The notes: generated by a model not told the origin, from the sequence alone. A DNA stretch of 27,374 bases from Clostridiaceae bacterium (GCA_016293225.1 JAEDEQ010000017.1:1-27374); one strand, 5' to 3'. Numbered from the stretch's first letter, positions 13,872 to 22,187 are shown. Translations and numbers: made by a program.

Positions 13872-15176
13872 TTATTCAAGTATATTTTCAAGAAGCTCAA
13901 AGCCGCTGTTTGCGTCGGTAACGCGGACGGAAACCGAAAGCGCTTTTTCAACGTCCTCAAGCGAAACATCGTCAAGGAAAACGTCACCCTCGTTCCTTAG
14001 CATAACGGACGGAATGATAAGCGTTTCTGCGTGCGGCTTAGCTTTAAGCTGAGAGATGAGATCCTTTCCGGTAACAAGACCTGCAACGGTTACACTGTGA
14101 CCGAAAAAGTCGTTTTTAATCTGAAAAACATCTGCCTTGACAAGCGGATATTTTTCGCTTACAAGCCTGCACAAGCGCACAAGCAAGGGGTAAGCGGCAA
14201 CGCCCGTTGCAATCGAAACGTGACGTTCGGTGTCCTTTTCAAAGCTGCTATCAGTGAGTGCAAAGGAAAACTCCTCAAGAAGATTCCTCCAAAGACCCAC
14301 GCCGTTTTCAAGCTGAGGGTAGTCCTCATAGTATTCCTCACCGGGTATCGGCATACCCGCCGTGAGATAAAATTCATCGGCGCAAAAAGCAAGGCGGACG
14401 CCGTACTTTTCAAGACATCTCTCCCCGAATGAATCAACAATTTCAATAGTCTCCCTCGCCTCTTGCGGCGTATAAGTGCGAAGAGCCGGAAGATTTTCGC
14501 GGAACTTTGTAAGACCCACGGGTACGGCGGCAATGCTCTGGATTGAGGGAAGCAGCTTTTCAAGCTCAGAGAGACTATACTCAAGCTCCTTTCCGTCATT
14601 GATACCCGGGCAGAGAACAAGCTGGGTGTTGAGCTTGATTCCGGCATCGGCAAGGCGTTTGAGGATTGAAAGGCACTCGCCTGCGTGCTTGTTTTTCATC
14701 ATCTTCACGCGAAGTTCGGGATTCATGGTATGAACGGAGACATTGACGGGGCTTATATGCATTTCAATAAGGCGCGAAACGTCATGCTCGGTAAGGTTCG
14801 TGAGCGTAACATAGCTACCGAAGAGGAAGGACATTCTTGAATCGTCGTCCTTGAAGTAGAGCGTTTCGCGCATACCGGGCGGCATCTGGTCAACAAAGCA
14901 GAAAATGCAGCGGTTGGTGCAGCGGTGCTGCCTGTCCATAAGATAGGAATCAAATTCAAGCCCGAGGTCATCATCTTCATCTTTACGAAGATGAACCTTT
15001 TTTGCCTTTCCGTTTGAAACGAGGGCAAGGGTGAGCTTTTCCTCCTTGATATAGAAGCGATAATCCAGAACGTCGTTAATCTCATGGGAATTGACGGAGA
15101 CCAGAACGTCGCCGGGCTTAATGCCTTTTTTGTCGGCTATTGACTTTTTTGAAACTCCGCTGACAAGAACAGACAT
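13872..15176 (-). CDS. PDZ / radical SAM / DUF512 protein
   Basis: A 434-residue protein of the DUF512 family often found next to der in Clostridia. An N-terminal PDZ-like domain (about 3-65, KKGIKPGDVLVSVN) is followed by a radical-SAM-type cysteine motif CTNRCIFC (C86, C90, C93) with FVDQMPPGMR after it. A TIM-barrel-like region comes next, then the DUF512 domain (about 290-434, with IATGVAAYPLL and LIIPSVMLRNEGDVFLDD). It should bind a 4Fe-4S cluster in the cytoplasm. The reaction is not known. Start ATG with GGAGG 8 nt upstream. Confidence 0.9.
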   Translation of the reverse strand: MSVLVSGVSKKSIADKKGIKPGDVLVSVNSHEINDVLDYRFYIKEEKLTLALVSNGKAKKVHLRKDEDDDLGLEFDSYLMDRQHRCTNRCIFCFVDQMPPGMRETLYFKDDDSRMSFLFGSYVTLTNLTEHDVSRLIEMHISPVNVSVHTMNPELRVKMMKNKHAGECLSILKRLADAGIKLNTQLVLCPGINDGKELEYSLSELEKLLPSIQSIAAVPVGLTKFRENLPALRTYTPQEARETIEIVDSFGERCLEKYGVRLAFCADEFYLTAGMPIPGEEYYEDYPQLENGVGLWRNLLEEFSFALTDSSFEKDTERHVSIATGVAAYPLLVRLCRLVSEKYPLVKADVFQIKNDFFGHSVTVAGLVTGKDLISQLKAKPHAETLIIPSVMLRNEGDVFLDDVSLEDVEKALSVSVRVTDANSGFELLENILE

Positions 15177-15200
15177 TGTTTTTTCCTCCGATGAAAATAT

Positions 15201-15235
15201 CTATTATCTATTATCTATTATTTATTATCTATTAT
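15201..15235. repeat. Heptamer tandem repeat (CTATTAT)5
   Basis: Five consecutive 7-bp units CTATTAT, one of them TTATTAT, lie immediately upstream of the DUF512 gene ribosome binding site. Their reverse complement recurs at 15435-15470, so the two arrays face each other. Confidence 0.92.
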
Positions 15236-15434
15236 CTGACGCAGAAATTACATCTTGTTTGCCGCCTGAGCAAAAGGTGCGGTTTAATCAGGAACAATTT
15301 CCACAAAAAAAACAGAATTATTGTTGAAGCGGCTGGCAATGCTTATCCGTTTGTTTTGTATCTGCTGAAAACCGTCATACAAAATCAAAATTTTAATCAA
15401 AACCAATTAAAACACGCAGTGGTTTAATGAATTT
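15236..15434. other. Non-coding spacer between inverted heptamer arrays
   Basis: About 200 bp of AT-rich sequence with no supported gene. It contains an 8-bp inverted repeat, TTTTGTAT (15354-15361) with ATACAAAA (15377-15384). The promoter of the DUF512-der pair should lie here, but no convincing -35/-10 pair was found. Confidence 0.5.
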
Positions 15435-15470
15435 AGATAAGAGATAATAGATAAGAGATAATAGATAATA
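15435..15470. repeat. Heptamer tandem repeat, GATAATA/GATAAGA units
   Basis: Five 7-bp units alternate GATAAGA and GATAATA. They are the reverse complement of the array at 15201-15235 with a few substitutions. The pair could form a long cruciform or RNA stem around the 200-bp spacer. Confidence 0.9.
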
Positions 15471-15472
15471 AT

Positions 15473-15504
15473 TTTTTCTTTGATTGCAAGCAATCAAAGA
15501 AAAA
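15473..15504. repeat. Perfect 15-bp hairpin next to the rpmF terminator
   Basis: TTTTTCTTTGATTGC and GCAATCAAAGAAAAA are separated by AA. Its T-rich arm doubles as the U-tract of the rpmF terminator; the other strand could terminate transcription coming from the opposite side. Confidence 0.85.
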
Positions 15505-15535
15505 GGCAGAGGAAGCAAAACGCTGCTTCTCTGCC
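15498..15535 (-). terminator. Intrinsic terminator after rpmF
   Basis: On the minus strand GGCAGAGAAGCA pairs with TGCTTCCTCTGCC (one bulge), followed by TTTTTC. It lies about 20 bp past the rpmF stop and ends the yceD-rpmF transcript. Confidence 0.88.
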
Positions 15536-15553
15536 CTTCATAAGTTCAAAAGC

Positions 15554-15739
15554 TTAGTCCTCATCTTTAGCAACAACGAGCTTGCCCTTATAATAACCGC
15601 AGCTGCCGCATACCTTATGCGGTACTGTATATTCACCGCACTGTTTGCATCTGACAAGCGTCGGAGCGTCAAGCTTCCAAACGTTTGAGCGTCTCTTGTC
15701 TCTTCTTGCCTTTGATACTCTTCTCTTTGGTACTGCCAT
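15554..15739 (-). CDS. rpmF: 50S ribosomal protein L32
   Basis: A 61-residue basic protein starting MAVPKRRVSKARRDKRRS, the L32 signature. It has a zinc-ribbon of two CXXC pairs (C31, C34, C44, C47), so this is the zinc-binding form. The start is the ATG with AAGGAGGTG at proper spacing, three codons inside a longer frame. It follows yceD by 39 bp, the usual bacterial arrangement. Confidence 0.98.
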   Translation of the reverse strand: MAVPKRRVSKARRDKRRSNVWKLDAPTLVRCKQCGEYTVPHKVCGSCGYYKGKLVVAKDED

Positions 15740-15778
15740 GACCAGCACCTCCTTATCAAAATAATTAAATTAACAAAG

Positions 15779-16273
15779 TCAGTCGCCAAGCATTGAAAGG
15801 AGCGCTTCAAGGCGGGGATCAACTTCCTTTTTGCAGCCGCACGGACCCCGGTTGAGGTCGGCGCCGCAGGAGGGGCAAACGCCCTTGCAGTCGTCCCGGC
15901 AAAGCAGCTTGCTCGGCAGATAAAGATAAATGTCCTCTAAAGTGAGCCTTTCGATATCAAGACCCTCGGGCAAAACAACGATGAACTCATCGTTATCCTC
16001 CCCATTCAGCTCGGAAACCAGGATATGCTCAACCGGAACACAAAAGCTTTTTGTGAATTCGGCCGCGCAGCGGTCGCAGGGAGCGGTAAGGTCAAAGCAG
16101 GCGGCGGCCTTTAACCGGACGATGCCGGCTTTGTTCGTAATCTCGCCCTTGAGACTGACAGGCGTTGTGAATGGAAACACACCGTCAAACTCTTCCTTTG
16201 AAAAATCGAACGAAAGGTCAAGGTCAAGCTTTTCAATTCCGCCGTTCATCAGGCTTTCAAGCGTGATAATCAT
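15779..16273 (-). CDS. yceD: YceD family (DUF177) protein
   Basis: A 164-residue DUF177 protein. The N-terminal half is beta-rich, with the conserved C-D-R-C-type segment (DLTAPCDRCAAEF). The C-terminus holds a second cysteine group (CRDDCKGVCPSCGADLN, then CGC) likely to bind metal. YceD homologues are nearly always upstream of rpmF and are linked to 23S rRNA or ribosome assembly. ATG with GAGGTGAG upstream. It shares a consensus promoter and the downstream terminator with rpmF. Confidence 0.93.
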   Translation of the reverse strand: MIITLESLMNGGIEKLDLDLSFDFSKEEFDGVFPFTTPVSLKGEITNKAGIVRLKAAACFDLTAPCDRCAAEFTKSFCVPVEHILVSELNGEDNDEFIVVLPEGLDIERLTLEDIYLYLPSKLLCRDDCKGVCPSCGADLNRGPCGCKKEVDPRLEALLSMLGD

Positions 16274-16298
16274 AACTCACCTCATAATAACGAATAAC

Positions 16299-16327
16299 AT
16301 TATATAGACATCAAAACATTTTGTCAA
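16299..16327 (-). promoter_or_regulatory. Perfect consensus promoter of yceD-rpmF
   Basis: -35 TTGACA (16322-16327), 17-bp spacer, -10 TATAAT (16299-16304) on the minus strand. It matches the sigma-A consensus in all twelve positions, in keeping with constitutive ribosomal-protein expression. Confidence 0.95.
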
Positions 16328-16365
16328 GTAATTTTTCATGAACAATCAAAAAAACGGAGAAATTG

Positions 16366-18273
16366 TCAGTTGACTTTATAAACATTCGCCTCAAACGGAG
16401 TCAGCGTCTGAGTTTTGTCGGAATTGACGTTGGTTGCAATGAGCGTATATTCCTTTGTAACAGGCGTCCTTTTTGCCCTTTTCGGCGTAAGGTTCAGCTC
16501 AACAAAGTATTCGCCGTCACCCTCAAGAGTTCTGAAAAAGCAAAGGACATCTGAGAATTTTTCATCATAAAGGGTGAAGCCGCCGTATACAAACGCCGGG
16601 TGCTCATGGCGCAGGGCAATCATCTTTTTAAAGAAATTGAGGACGGAGTTTTCGTTCTTTTCCTCGGTTTCAACGTTGATTTCCTTATAGTTCGGATTGA
16701 CCTCGATCCACGGCTTTCCGGTGGTAAAGCCGGCGTTCTCCTGCGTGTTCCACTGCATGGGCGTCCTTGCGTGGTCGCGGCTGCCTGCCCAGACGGTGCG
16801 GTAGGCCTCGTGCGGCGTTTTGCCCTTTGCACGCAGTTCATTGAAAAGATTGAGGCTTTCAACATCGCGGAAATCGTCCATCATGCGAAATTCGCTGTTG
16901 CTCATGCCGATTTCCTGACCCTGATAGACAAACGGAGTACCCTTGAAGGTCATCTGCATTACGCAAAGCAGCTTGCTCAGCTCGTCGCGGTAAAAGCCGT
17001 CCGGGCAAACCTTTGATGTCATGCGCGGCCAGTCGTGGTTTTCAAAGAATACAACCGGCCAGCAGTGGTTACCGTAATTCAGCTGCCACTTGACAAGCTC
17101 CTTCGCCATCGGGCGCAGGTCGTAGGTATACTTTTGGAAACGCTTTTTGCCGGGGTTATCCATGTGGTCAAAGGAGAAAACAACGCTCAGCTCCTTGCGG
17201 TAATCGCCGGTCATAAGCTTGCTCATTTCAATTCCCGTTCCCTGACATTCGCCGACGGTGAACGCGTCATATTTTGAAAAAGTGTTCTCGTTCATCTCGC
17301 GCAGGTATTCATGCAGACGCGGACCGTAGAAATAATGCTCAACGCCCTTGAAGCCCATGAGCGTACCGATAAGCTCCTGACCGTCCGGCAGACCGGGGGT
17401 TTTGGAAATGAAGCTGATAACATCAAGACGGAAGCCGTCAACGCCCTTTTCAAGCCACCAGTTGATCATATCGTAAAGGTCGCGGCGCAGGTTTTCGTTT
17501 TCCCAGTTGAAGTCCATCTGCTTTTTGCTGAAAAGGTGAAGTGCCCACTGCTTTTTTTCCGGATAATAATTCCATGCACTGCCGGAGAAGATTGAATCCC
17601 AGTTGTTCGGCGGTGTGTTTTCATCGCCGTCACGCCAGATGTAGTAGTCCTTATACGGCGAGTTTTCGTCCTTGAGTGCGCTTTGGAACCACTCGTGCTC
17701 ATCGGAGCTGTGGTTAATGACAAGATCCATTATGAGCCTCATGCCGCGCTTATGTATTTCCGAAAGGAGAACATCAAAATCCTCCATTGTTCCGAACTCT
17801 TTCATTATCTTGCGGTAGTCGCGGATATCATAGCCGTTATCGTCATTCGGCGAATCATAAACGGGACTGCACCAGATTGCGTTGATTCCGAGCGATTTAA
17901 GGTAGTCAAGCTTGCTGATGATGCCCTGAAGATCGCCGATGCCGTCTCCGTTTGAATCGCAGAACGAGCGCGGATAAATCTGATAAAAGACCGCTTCCTT
18001 CCACCATTTCGGTTCAATAGGTGCGTCGTCCTCAAGCGGAGCGTCCTTTTCGCTGTTGAGGATACCGAGAAGAGAGTCGATGAATTTATCGTCGATTTTT
18101 CCCGCAGTAAGCTTTTGAAGCGCGGAAATTTTCAGAGAACCGAGCGGTGTTTTTGTAATGACCGAAAGGTCAAGACCGGCGGCGTAAAGCGCCTTTGCAA
18201 GGATATCGTGCCCTGCCGGGGATCTGAGTATATCTTTGAGTTTTGTATCTCTTGTTACTGTAAAGCTTTCCAT
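16366..18273 (-). CDS. GH13 alpha-glucosidase (oligo-1,6-glucosidase type) with N-terminal extension
   Basis: A 635-residue cytoplasmic glycoside hydrolase with no signal peptide. Residues about 90-560 are a GH13 barrel of the oligo-1,6-glucosidase/alpha-glucosidase subfamily: FYQIYPRSF, calcium-type loop DSNGDGIGD, DLVINHSS, nucleophile D284 in GFRLDV, acid E342 in VGE, and D414 in ENHDWPR. A C-terminal beta domain follows. The family is usually about 550-570 residues; here about 85 extra residues precede the barrel, predicted mostly helical (KLKDILRSPAGHDILAKALY). It probably cleaves imported isomalto- or malto-oligosaccharides to glucose. ATG with GGAGG at 6 nt. It stands alone with its own promoter. 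Confidence 0.93.
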   Translation of the reverse strand: MESFTVTRDTKLKDILRSPAGHDILAKALYAAGLDLSVITKTPLGSLKISALQKLTAGKIDDKFIDSLLGILNSEKDAPLEDDAPIEPKWWKEAVFYQIYPRSFCDSNGDGIGDLQGIISKLDYLKSLGINAIWCSPVYDSPNDDNGYDIRDYRKIMKEFGTMEDFDVLLSEIHKRGMRLIMDLVINHSSDEHEWFQSALKDENSPYKDYYIWRDGDENTPPNNWDSIFSGSAWNYYPEKKQWALHLFSKKQMDFNWENENLRRDLYDMINWWLEKGVDGFRLDVISFISKTPGLPDGQELIGTLMGFKGVEHYFYGPRLHEYLREMNENTFSKYDAFTVGECQGTGIEMSKLMTGDYRKELSVVFSFDHMDNPGKKRFQKYTYDLRPMAKELVKWQLNYGNHCWPVVFFENHDWPRMTSKVCPDGFYRDELSKLLCVMQMTFKGTPFVYQGQEIGMSNSEFRMMDDFRDVESLNLFNELRAKGKTPHEAYRTVWAGSRDHARTPMQWNTQENAGFTTGKPWIEVNPNYKEINVETEEKNENSVLNFFKKMIALRHEHPAFVYGGFTLYDEKFSDVLCFFRTLEGDGEYFVELNLTPKRAKRTPVTKEYTLIATNVNSDKTQTLTPFEANVYKVN

Positions 18274-18314
18274 TGTTGTCCTCCGTTTCGCCGTGCGGCT
18301 TTGCTTGTTACATT

Positions 18315-18343
18315 ATCATACACCACCGGGAAATTTTTTTCAA
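18315..18343 (-). promoter_or_regulatory. Promoter of the GH13 gene
   Basis: -35 TTGAAA (18338-18343), 17-bp spacer, -10 TATGAT (18315-18320) on the minus strand, about 40 bp upstream of the start codon. No clear CRE-type operator was noticed. Confidence 0.82.
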
Positions 18344-18426
18344 GTAAAAGCCGCCGATTATTTTAATGAGCATTATTTTTAATTCCGAAGCAGACAAAAA
18401 TTATTAAATTTGCCGTTTACAGCCGG

Positions 18427-18455
18427 AAAAGTTGCAGAAATTATGCGACTTTTTT
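18427..18455 (+). terminator. Terminator-like hairpin in the divergent intergenic region
   Basis: AAAAGTTGC and GCGACTTTT (18427-18435, 18445-18453) form a 9-bp stem with one G-T pair, running into six T's. There is no plus-strand gene upstream to terminate. It may attenuate the leader of the following gene or be bidirectional. The remainder of 18344-18512 is AT-rich; the plus-strand promoter there is not clear (a TATAAC lies at 18470-18475). Confidence 0.5.
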
Positions 18456-18512
18456 CAGTCTTAGCACTTATAACAGAGGGATATTTTTTTCCTTAAACAA
18501 TTCGTTAAGAGG

Positions 18513-19088
18513 GTGAAAAAAACGGCAGTTATAAGAGACAGAAAAGCAAAGAATTTTACGGTGATGAGCAACAGACCTTTGAGAGAGACCGAAATGAGTC
18601 TTAAGGCCAAGGGTCTGCTTGCGCTCTTGCTCTCGCTCCCCGAGGATTGGGACTTTTCAATCAAAGGAATCTGCGCAATCTGCAAGGAAAATGAATCGGC
18701 GGTAAGAGCGGCTCTCGGCGAGCTGAAAAGGTTCGGTTATCTGAAAATCAGAATGAAAAAACCGAACGAAACTCAAAGCGGAAGAATTGAATATGAGTAC
18801 GATATTTTTGAACGTCCGACAAAAAAACAGTCTTGCGAAAATCTGTATACTGAAAAAGAGCAGACTGAAATTCTGACTACTGAAAAACGCGCACAATTAA
18901 ATAAAGATAAACAAAATAAAGATAAATTAAATAAAGATAAATCAAATACTGAAAAAGAAAACAAGGCAAAAGAAAGGCTTGCGCCGGGCAATGTTGAAAA
19001 TGTTGAAAACTTTTCAGACGAGGGCAACGTTCTGAGCCTTGAGGAAATGCGGAGAATCTTCGATAAATATAGCGGCTTTGGTTCTTGA
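18513..19088 (+). CDS. Winged-helix replication-initiator-like protein with Asn-Lys-Asp-Lys repeats
   Basis: A 191-residue protein whose N-terminal ~80 residues (NFTVMSNRPLRETEMSLKAKG, SLPEDWDFSIKGICAICKE, LGELKRFGYLKI) match the helix-turn-helix domain common in phage, plasmid and integrative-element proteins of Firmicutes, related to replisome organisers. Residues about 129-146 are a repeat linker of LNKDKQNKDK type, and the C-terminus is short and acidic. No DnaD domain is seen. It starts at GTG with AGAGG directly abutting it, so the initiation signal is weak; an in-frame ATG at codon 18 has no better site. No other mobile-element gene is nearby, so it may be a remnant or a domesticated regulator. 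Confidence 0.75.
   Translation: MKKTAVIRDRKAKNFTVMSNRPLRETEMSLKAKGLLALLLSLPEDWDFSIKGICAICKENESAVRAALGELKRFGYLKIRMKKPNETQSGRIEYEYDIFERPTKKQSCENLYTEKEQTEILTTEKRAQLNKDKQNKDKLNKDKSNTEKENKAKERLAPGNVENVENFSDEGNVLSLEEMRRIFDKYSGFGS
18897..18947 (+). repeat. 15-bp tandem repeat in the winged-helix gene
   Basis: Three AAATAAAGATAAA-type units of 15 bp encode the LNKDK/QNKDK linker. Base composition is far more AT-rich than the flanking coding sequence. Confidence 0.85.
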
Positions 19089-19113
19089 CCTCTTTTCTCC
19101 TTCGTGATAAAAT
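19085..19113 (+). promoter_or_regulatory. Promoter of the deoC operon
   Basis: -35 TTGACC (19085-19090), 17-bp spacer, -10 TAAAAT (19108-19113). The -35 box overlaps the TGA stop of the winged-helix gene (19086-19088), so the two genes are packed without a terminator between them. Confidence 0.85.
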
Positions 19114-19153
19114 TAAGCCGTGAGACAAATATTATAACAAAAGGAGAATTGCA

Positions 19154-19819
19154 ATGGAGCTTTCGGACATTCTTTCAAAGGTGGATCATACCGTGCTCGG
19201 TCAGGCTTCAACCCTGGCCGACATCAAAACCCTTTGCGACGACGGAATAAAATACGGCTGCGCAAGCGTTTGCCTGCCGCCCTCATTTGTTAAAAGGGCA
19301 AAGGAATACGTCGGCGACAAAATCAAAATCTGCACCGTAATCGGTTTTCCGAACGGCTACAACACAACCGCTGTCAAATGCTTTGAGGCTTCCGAAGCAG
19401 TGAAAGACGGTGCGGATGAAATTGACATGGTCATCAACATCGGCGCTCTCAAGGACAAGGATTACGACTATGTTCTCAACGAGATTAAGGAAGTCAAAAA
19501 AAGCTGCGGCGGAAAGCTTCTCAAGGTCATTATTGAAACCTGCCTGCTCACCGAGGAAGAAAAAATCAAAATGTGCGAGATAGTCTCCGACTCCGGCGCG
19601 GACTTCATCAAGACCTCAACCGGCTTTTCAACCGGCGGTGCAACAAGAGAGGACATTGCCCTTTTTGCCTCCCACGTCAAATCGCATCTTAAAATCAAGG
19701 CCGCCGGAGGAATCGCAAGCCTCAAGGACGCGGAGGATATGCTCGCGCTCGGCGCGTCAAGGCTCGGAACAAGCAGGATTGTTAAAATTGTTAAAAACGA
19801 AGAAGCTCACGGCTATTGA
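19154..19819 (+). CDS. deoC: Deoxyribose-phosphate aldolase
   Basis: A 221-residue class I aldolase that splits 2-deoxyribose-5-phosphate into glyceraldehyde-3-phosphate and acetaldehyde. The Schiff-base lysine is K153 in FIKTSTGF, the second active-site lysine is K182 in IKAAGGI, and the acidic D91 sits in EIDMVINIG. Length and motifs match the short bacterial DeoC family. ATG with AAAAGGAGA upstream. It is first in an operon with deoD, deoB and cdd, the last step of deoxynucleoside breakdown. Confidence 0.98.
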   Translation: MELSDILSKVDHTVLGQASTLADIKTLCDDGIKYGCASVCLPPSFVKRAKEYVGDKIKICTVIGFPNGYNTTAVKCFEASEAVKDGADEIDMVINIGALKDKDYDYVLNEIKEVKKSCGGKLLKVIIETCLLTEEEKIKMCEIVSDSGADFIKTSTGFSTGGATREDIALFASHVKSHLKIKAAGGIASLKDAEDMLALGASRLGTSRIVKIVKNEEAHGY

Positions 19820-19834
19820 TTGGAGGAAAAAGCT

Positions 19835-20560
19835 ATGAAAGACACACCGCATATTAATTTAAAAGGCGACCTCGGTTTTGCAAAAACCGTCCTCATGCCC
19901 GGCGATCCGCTCAGAGCAAAAAAGATTGCCGAAACCTTTCTTGATTCCGCTGTCCTTGTCAACAACGTCCGCGGCGTTCAGGGCTACACGGGCTTTTACA
20001 AGGGACACAAGGTGTCCGTAATGGCAAGCGGAATGGGCATTCCCTCAATCGGAATCTACTCGTTTGAGCTTTTCAGCTTTTTCGGCGTTGAAAACATTAT
20101 CCGTATCGGCTCGGCAGGCGGTATCGGCGAGGGTGTGAAATTGCGCGACATTGTTGCAGGCATCGGCGCAAACACAAACTCGAACTTCGGAAAGCAGTAC
20201 GGCGTTACGGGAACAATTGCTCCCACCTGCTCGTTTGAGCTGCTTTGCGCCGCCGCCCAAACCGCAAAGGAACTCGGCGTCAACCTCAAGGTCGGAAACC
20301 TTTATTCCTCGGACACCTTCTATGACGCCGACAGCGAAAACTTACAAAAATGGGCAAAGGCAGGCTCGCTCGCCGTTGAAATGGAGGCCGCCGGGCTTTA
20401 CCTTACGGCAATGCACCTGGGAAAAAGAGCGCTTGCAATCTGCACCGTCTCCGACCTCCCGTTCACGGGCGAGGGCTGCACGGCCGAGGAAAGGCAGAAC
20501 ACCTTTACCGACATGATGCGACTTGCGCTTGAAACAGCGGTAAAAATTGACGAAGCCTGA
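19835..20560 (+). CDS. deoD: Purine nucleoside phosphorylase, DeoD type
   Basis: A 241-residue hexameric-type purine nucleoside phosphorylase converting purine (deoxy)nucleosides plus phosphate to base and (deoxy)ribose-1-phosphate. It shows TPHIN at the N-terminus, the phosphate loop MPGDPLRAK (21-29), NNVRG, VEMEAAG for ribose binding, and the catalytic aspartate D207 in TVSD. The start is the ATG five codons into the frame, preceded by TTGGAGG; it lies 15 bp after deoC. Confidence 0.97.
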   Translation: MKDTPHINLKGDLGFAKTVLMPGDPLRAKKIAETFLDSAVLVNNVRGVQGYTGFYKGHKVSVMASGMGIPSIGIYSFELFSFFGVENIIRIGSAGGIGEGVKLRDIVAGIGANTNSNFGKQYGVTGTIAPTCSFELLCAAAQTAKELGVNLKVGNLYSSDTFYDADSENLQKWAKAGSLAVEMEAAGLYLTAMHLGKRALAICTVSDLPFTGEGCTAEERQNTFTDMMRLALETAVKIDEA

Positions 20561-20583
20561 TTTTGCGAAAGGAAGGGTCATAC

Positions 20584-21759
20584 ATGAACATCAACCGTGT
20601 TTTTCTCATTGTTCTTGACAGCGTCGGAATCGGCGAGCTTCCGGACGCGGCGGACTACGGCGACGAGGGCAGCAACACAATAAGAGCCTGCTGCAAGCAA
20701 CCCGGCTTCAGCGTTCCGAACCTTAAAAATTGCGGTCTTTTTAACATTGACGGAGTTGACTTTGAAAAGGCGGCCGAAAACCCCGTTGGCGCATACGGAA
20801 AATGCGCCGAACGCTCAAAGGGCAAGGACACCACAACCGGTCACTGGGAAATCTGCGGTCTTATCTCCGAAAAAGCGATGCCGACCTTTCCGAACGGCTT
20901 TCCGCAAAAGCTTCTTGACGAGTTTTCAGCTCTCACCGGGCGTAAGGTTCTTTGCAACAAGCCTTACTCGGGAACAAAGGTTATCAAAGACTACGGCGAA
21001 GAACACCTTAAAACAGGCGCGCTGATTGTTTACACCTCCGCCGACAGCGTTTTCCAGATTGCGGCGCACGAAAGCGTTGTTGCGACCGAACAGCTTTACG
21101 AATACTGCCGCATTGCGCGCTCTCTGCTCAAGGGTGAATACGCAGTCGGAAGAGTTATTGCAAGACCGTTTGAGGGCGAATATCCGTTCAGACGCACGGC
21201 AAGGCGGCACGACTTTTCCCTTGCGCCGCCGAAGGATACGCTCCTCGACTGCCTTTCAAAAAGCGGTCTTGACGTTATCCCGATAGGAAAAATCTACGAC
21301 ATCTTTGCCGGAAAAGGACTCAAAAAGGCTAACCCGACCGTTTCCAATGCGGAAGGAATGAAAAAAACGCTTGAATTTTCCAAGACGGATTTCCACGGTC
21401 TTTGCTTCACGAACCTTGTTGATTTTGACATGGTTTTCGGCCACAGAAACGACGCTGCAGGCTACGCAAACGCGCTCACGGAGTTTGACTCCTGGCTCGG
21501 TGAGTTTTTGCCGAGCCTTCATGATGACGATGTTTTAATCATCACCGCAGACCACGGCTGCGATCCCCTTACGCCGAGCACCGACCATTCAAGGGAATAT
21601 ATTCCCCTGCTCGTCCTCGGAAAAAAGGTCAGACCGGTCAATCTCGGCGTACGGTCAACCTACGCCGACATCGGAAAAACAATTGCGGACATTTTCGGCG
21701 TTCAAAACAACCTTGCCGGAACAAGCTTCAAAAACGATATTTTACGAGGTGGAATATGA
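20584..21759 (+). CDS. deoB: Phosphopentomutase
   Basis: A 391-residue alkaline-phosphatase-superfamily enzyme interconverting (deoxy)ribose-1-phosphate and 5-phosphate. It has metal site D12 in VLDSVGIGELPDA, the phosphorylated threonine within KDTTTGHWE (about T85), DMVFGHRND, ITADHGCDP and STDHSREYIP. The start is the ATG with AAAGGAAGGG upstream, seven codons inside the longest frame. It bridges DeoD and DeoC chemically, and its stop overlaps the cdd start. Confidence 0.98.
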   Translation: MNINRVFLIVLDSVGIGELPDAADYGDEGSNTIRACCKQPGFSVPNLKNCGLFNIDGVDFEKAAENPVGAYGKCAERSKGKDTTTGHWEICGLISEKAMPTFPNGFPQKLLDEFSALTGRKVLCNKPYSGTKVIKDYGEEHLKTGALIVYTSADSVFQIAAHESVVATEQLYEYCRIARSLLKGEYAVGRVIARPFEGEYPFRRTARRHDFSLAPPKDTLLDCLSKSGLDVIPIGKIYDIFAGKGLKKANPTVSNAEGMKKTLEFSKTDFHGLCFTNLVDFDMVFGHRNDAAGYANALTEFDSWLGEFLPSLHDDDVLIITADHGCDPLTPSTDHSREYIPLLVLGKKVRPVNLGVRSTYADIGKTIADIFGVQNNLAGTSFKNDILRGGI

Positions 21760-22187
21760 CCGAGCCTGAGCTTATTGAACTTGCAAAAAAGGCGGCAAAA
21801 AACGCTTATGCCCCCTATTCACACCACACAGTCGGAGCGGCTCTCCTTTGCAAAAACGGAAAAGTCTTTCTCGGCTGCAACATTGAAAACGCGGCGTATT
21901 CCCCGACAAACTGCGCCGAAAGGACGGCTTTTTTCAAGGCGGTCAGCGAGGGTGAACGGGAGTTTTCCGCCATCGCAGTCGTCGGCGGATATGAGCTCGA
22001 CTTCAAAGACTACTTTGCCCCGTGCGGCGTTTGCCGCCAGGTTATGGCGGAATTTTGCGATATGAGTACATTCAAGGTCATTCTGGGCAAAAACGGCGGA
22101 GAGTTCAAGACCTTTACTCTTGAAGAAATTCTGCCGTTCGGCTTTTCGCCGCAGAACCTTAAAGACCGGACGGAAAAGGACGCCTGA
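21756..22187 (+). CDS. cdd: Cytidine deaminase
   Basis: A 143-residue homotetrameric-type cytidine deaminase producing uridine or deoxyuridine. The zinc ligands are C53 with catalytic E55 (TNCAER) and C90, C93 (PCGVCRQ). GCNIENAAYSPTNCAE is typical of the family. The ATG overlaps the deoB TGA (ATGA) and GAGGTGG precedes it, so the two are translationally coupled. Confidence 0.97.
   Translation: MTEPELIELAKKAAKNAYAPYSHHTVGAALLCKNGKVFLGCNIENAAYSPTNCAERTAFFKAVSEGEREFSAIAVVGGYELDFKDYFAPCGVCRQVMAEFCDMSTFKVILGKNGGEFKTFTLEEILPFGFSPQNLKDRTEKDA

Noticed and set aside
15201..15470. Repeat arrays considered as a CRISPR
   Set aside because: Units are 7 bp and contiguous, with no spacers and no cas genes.
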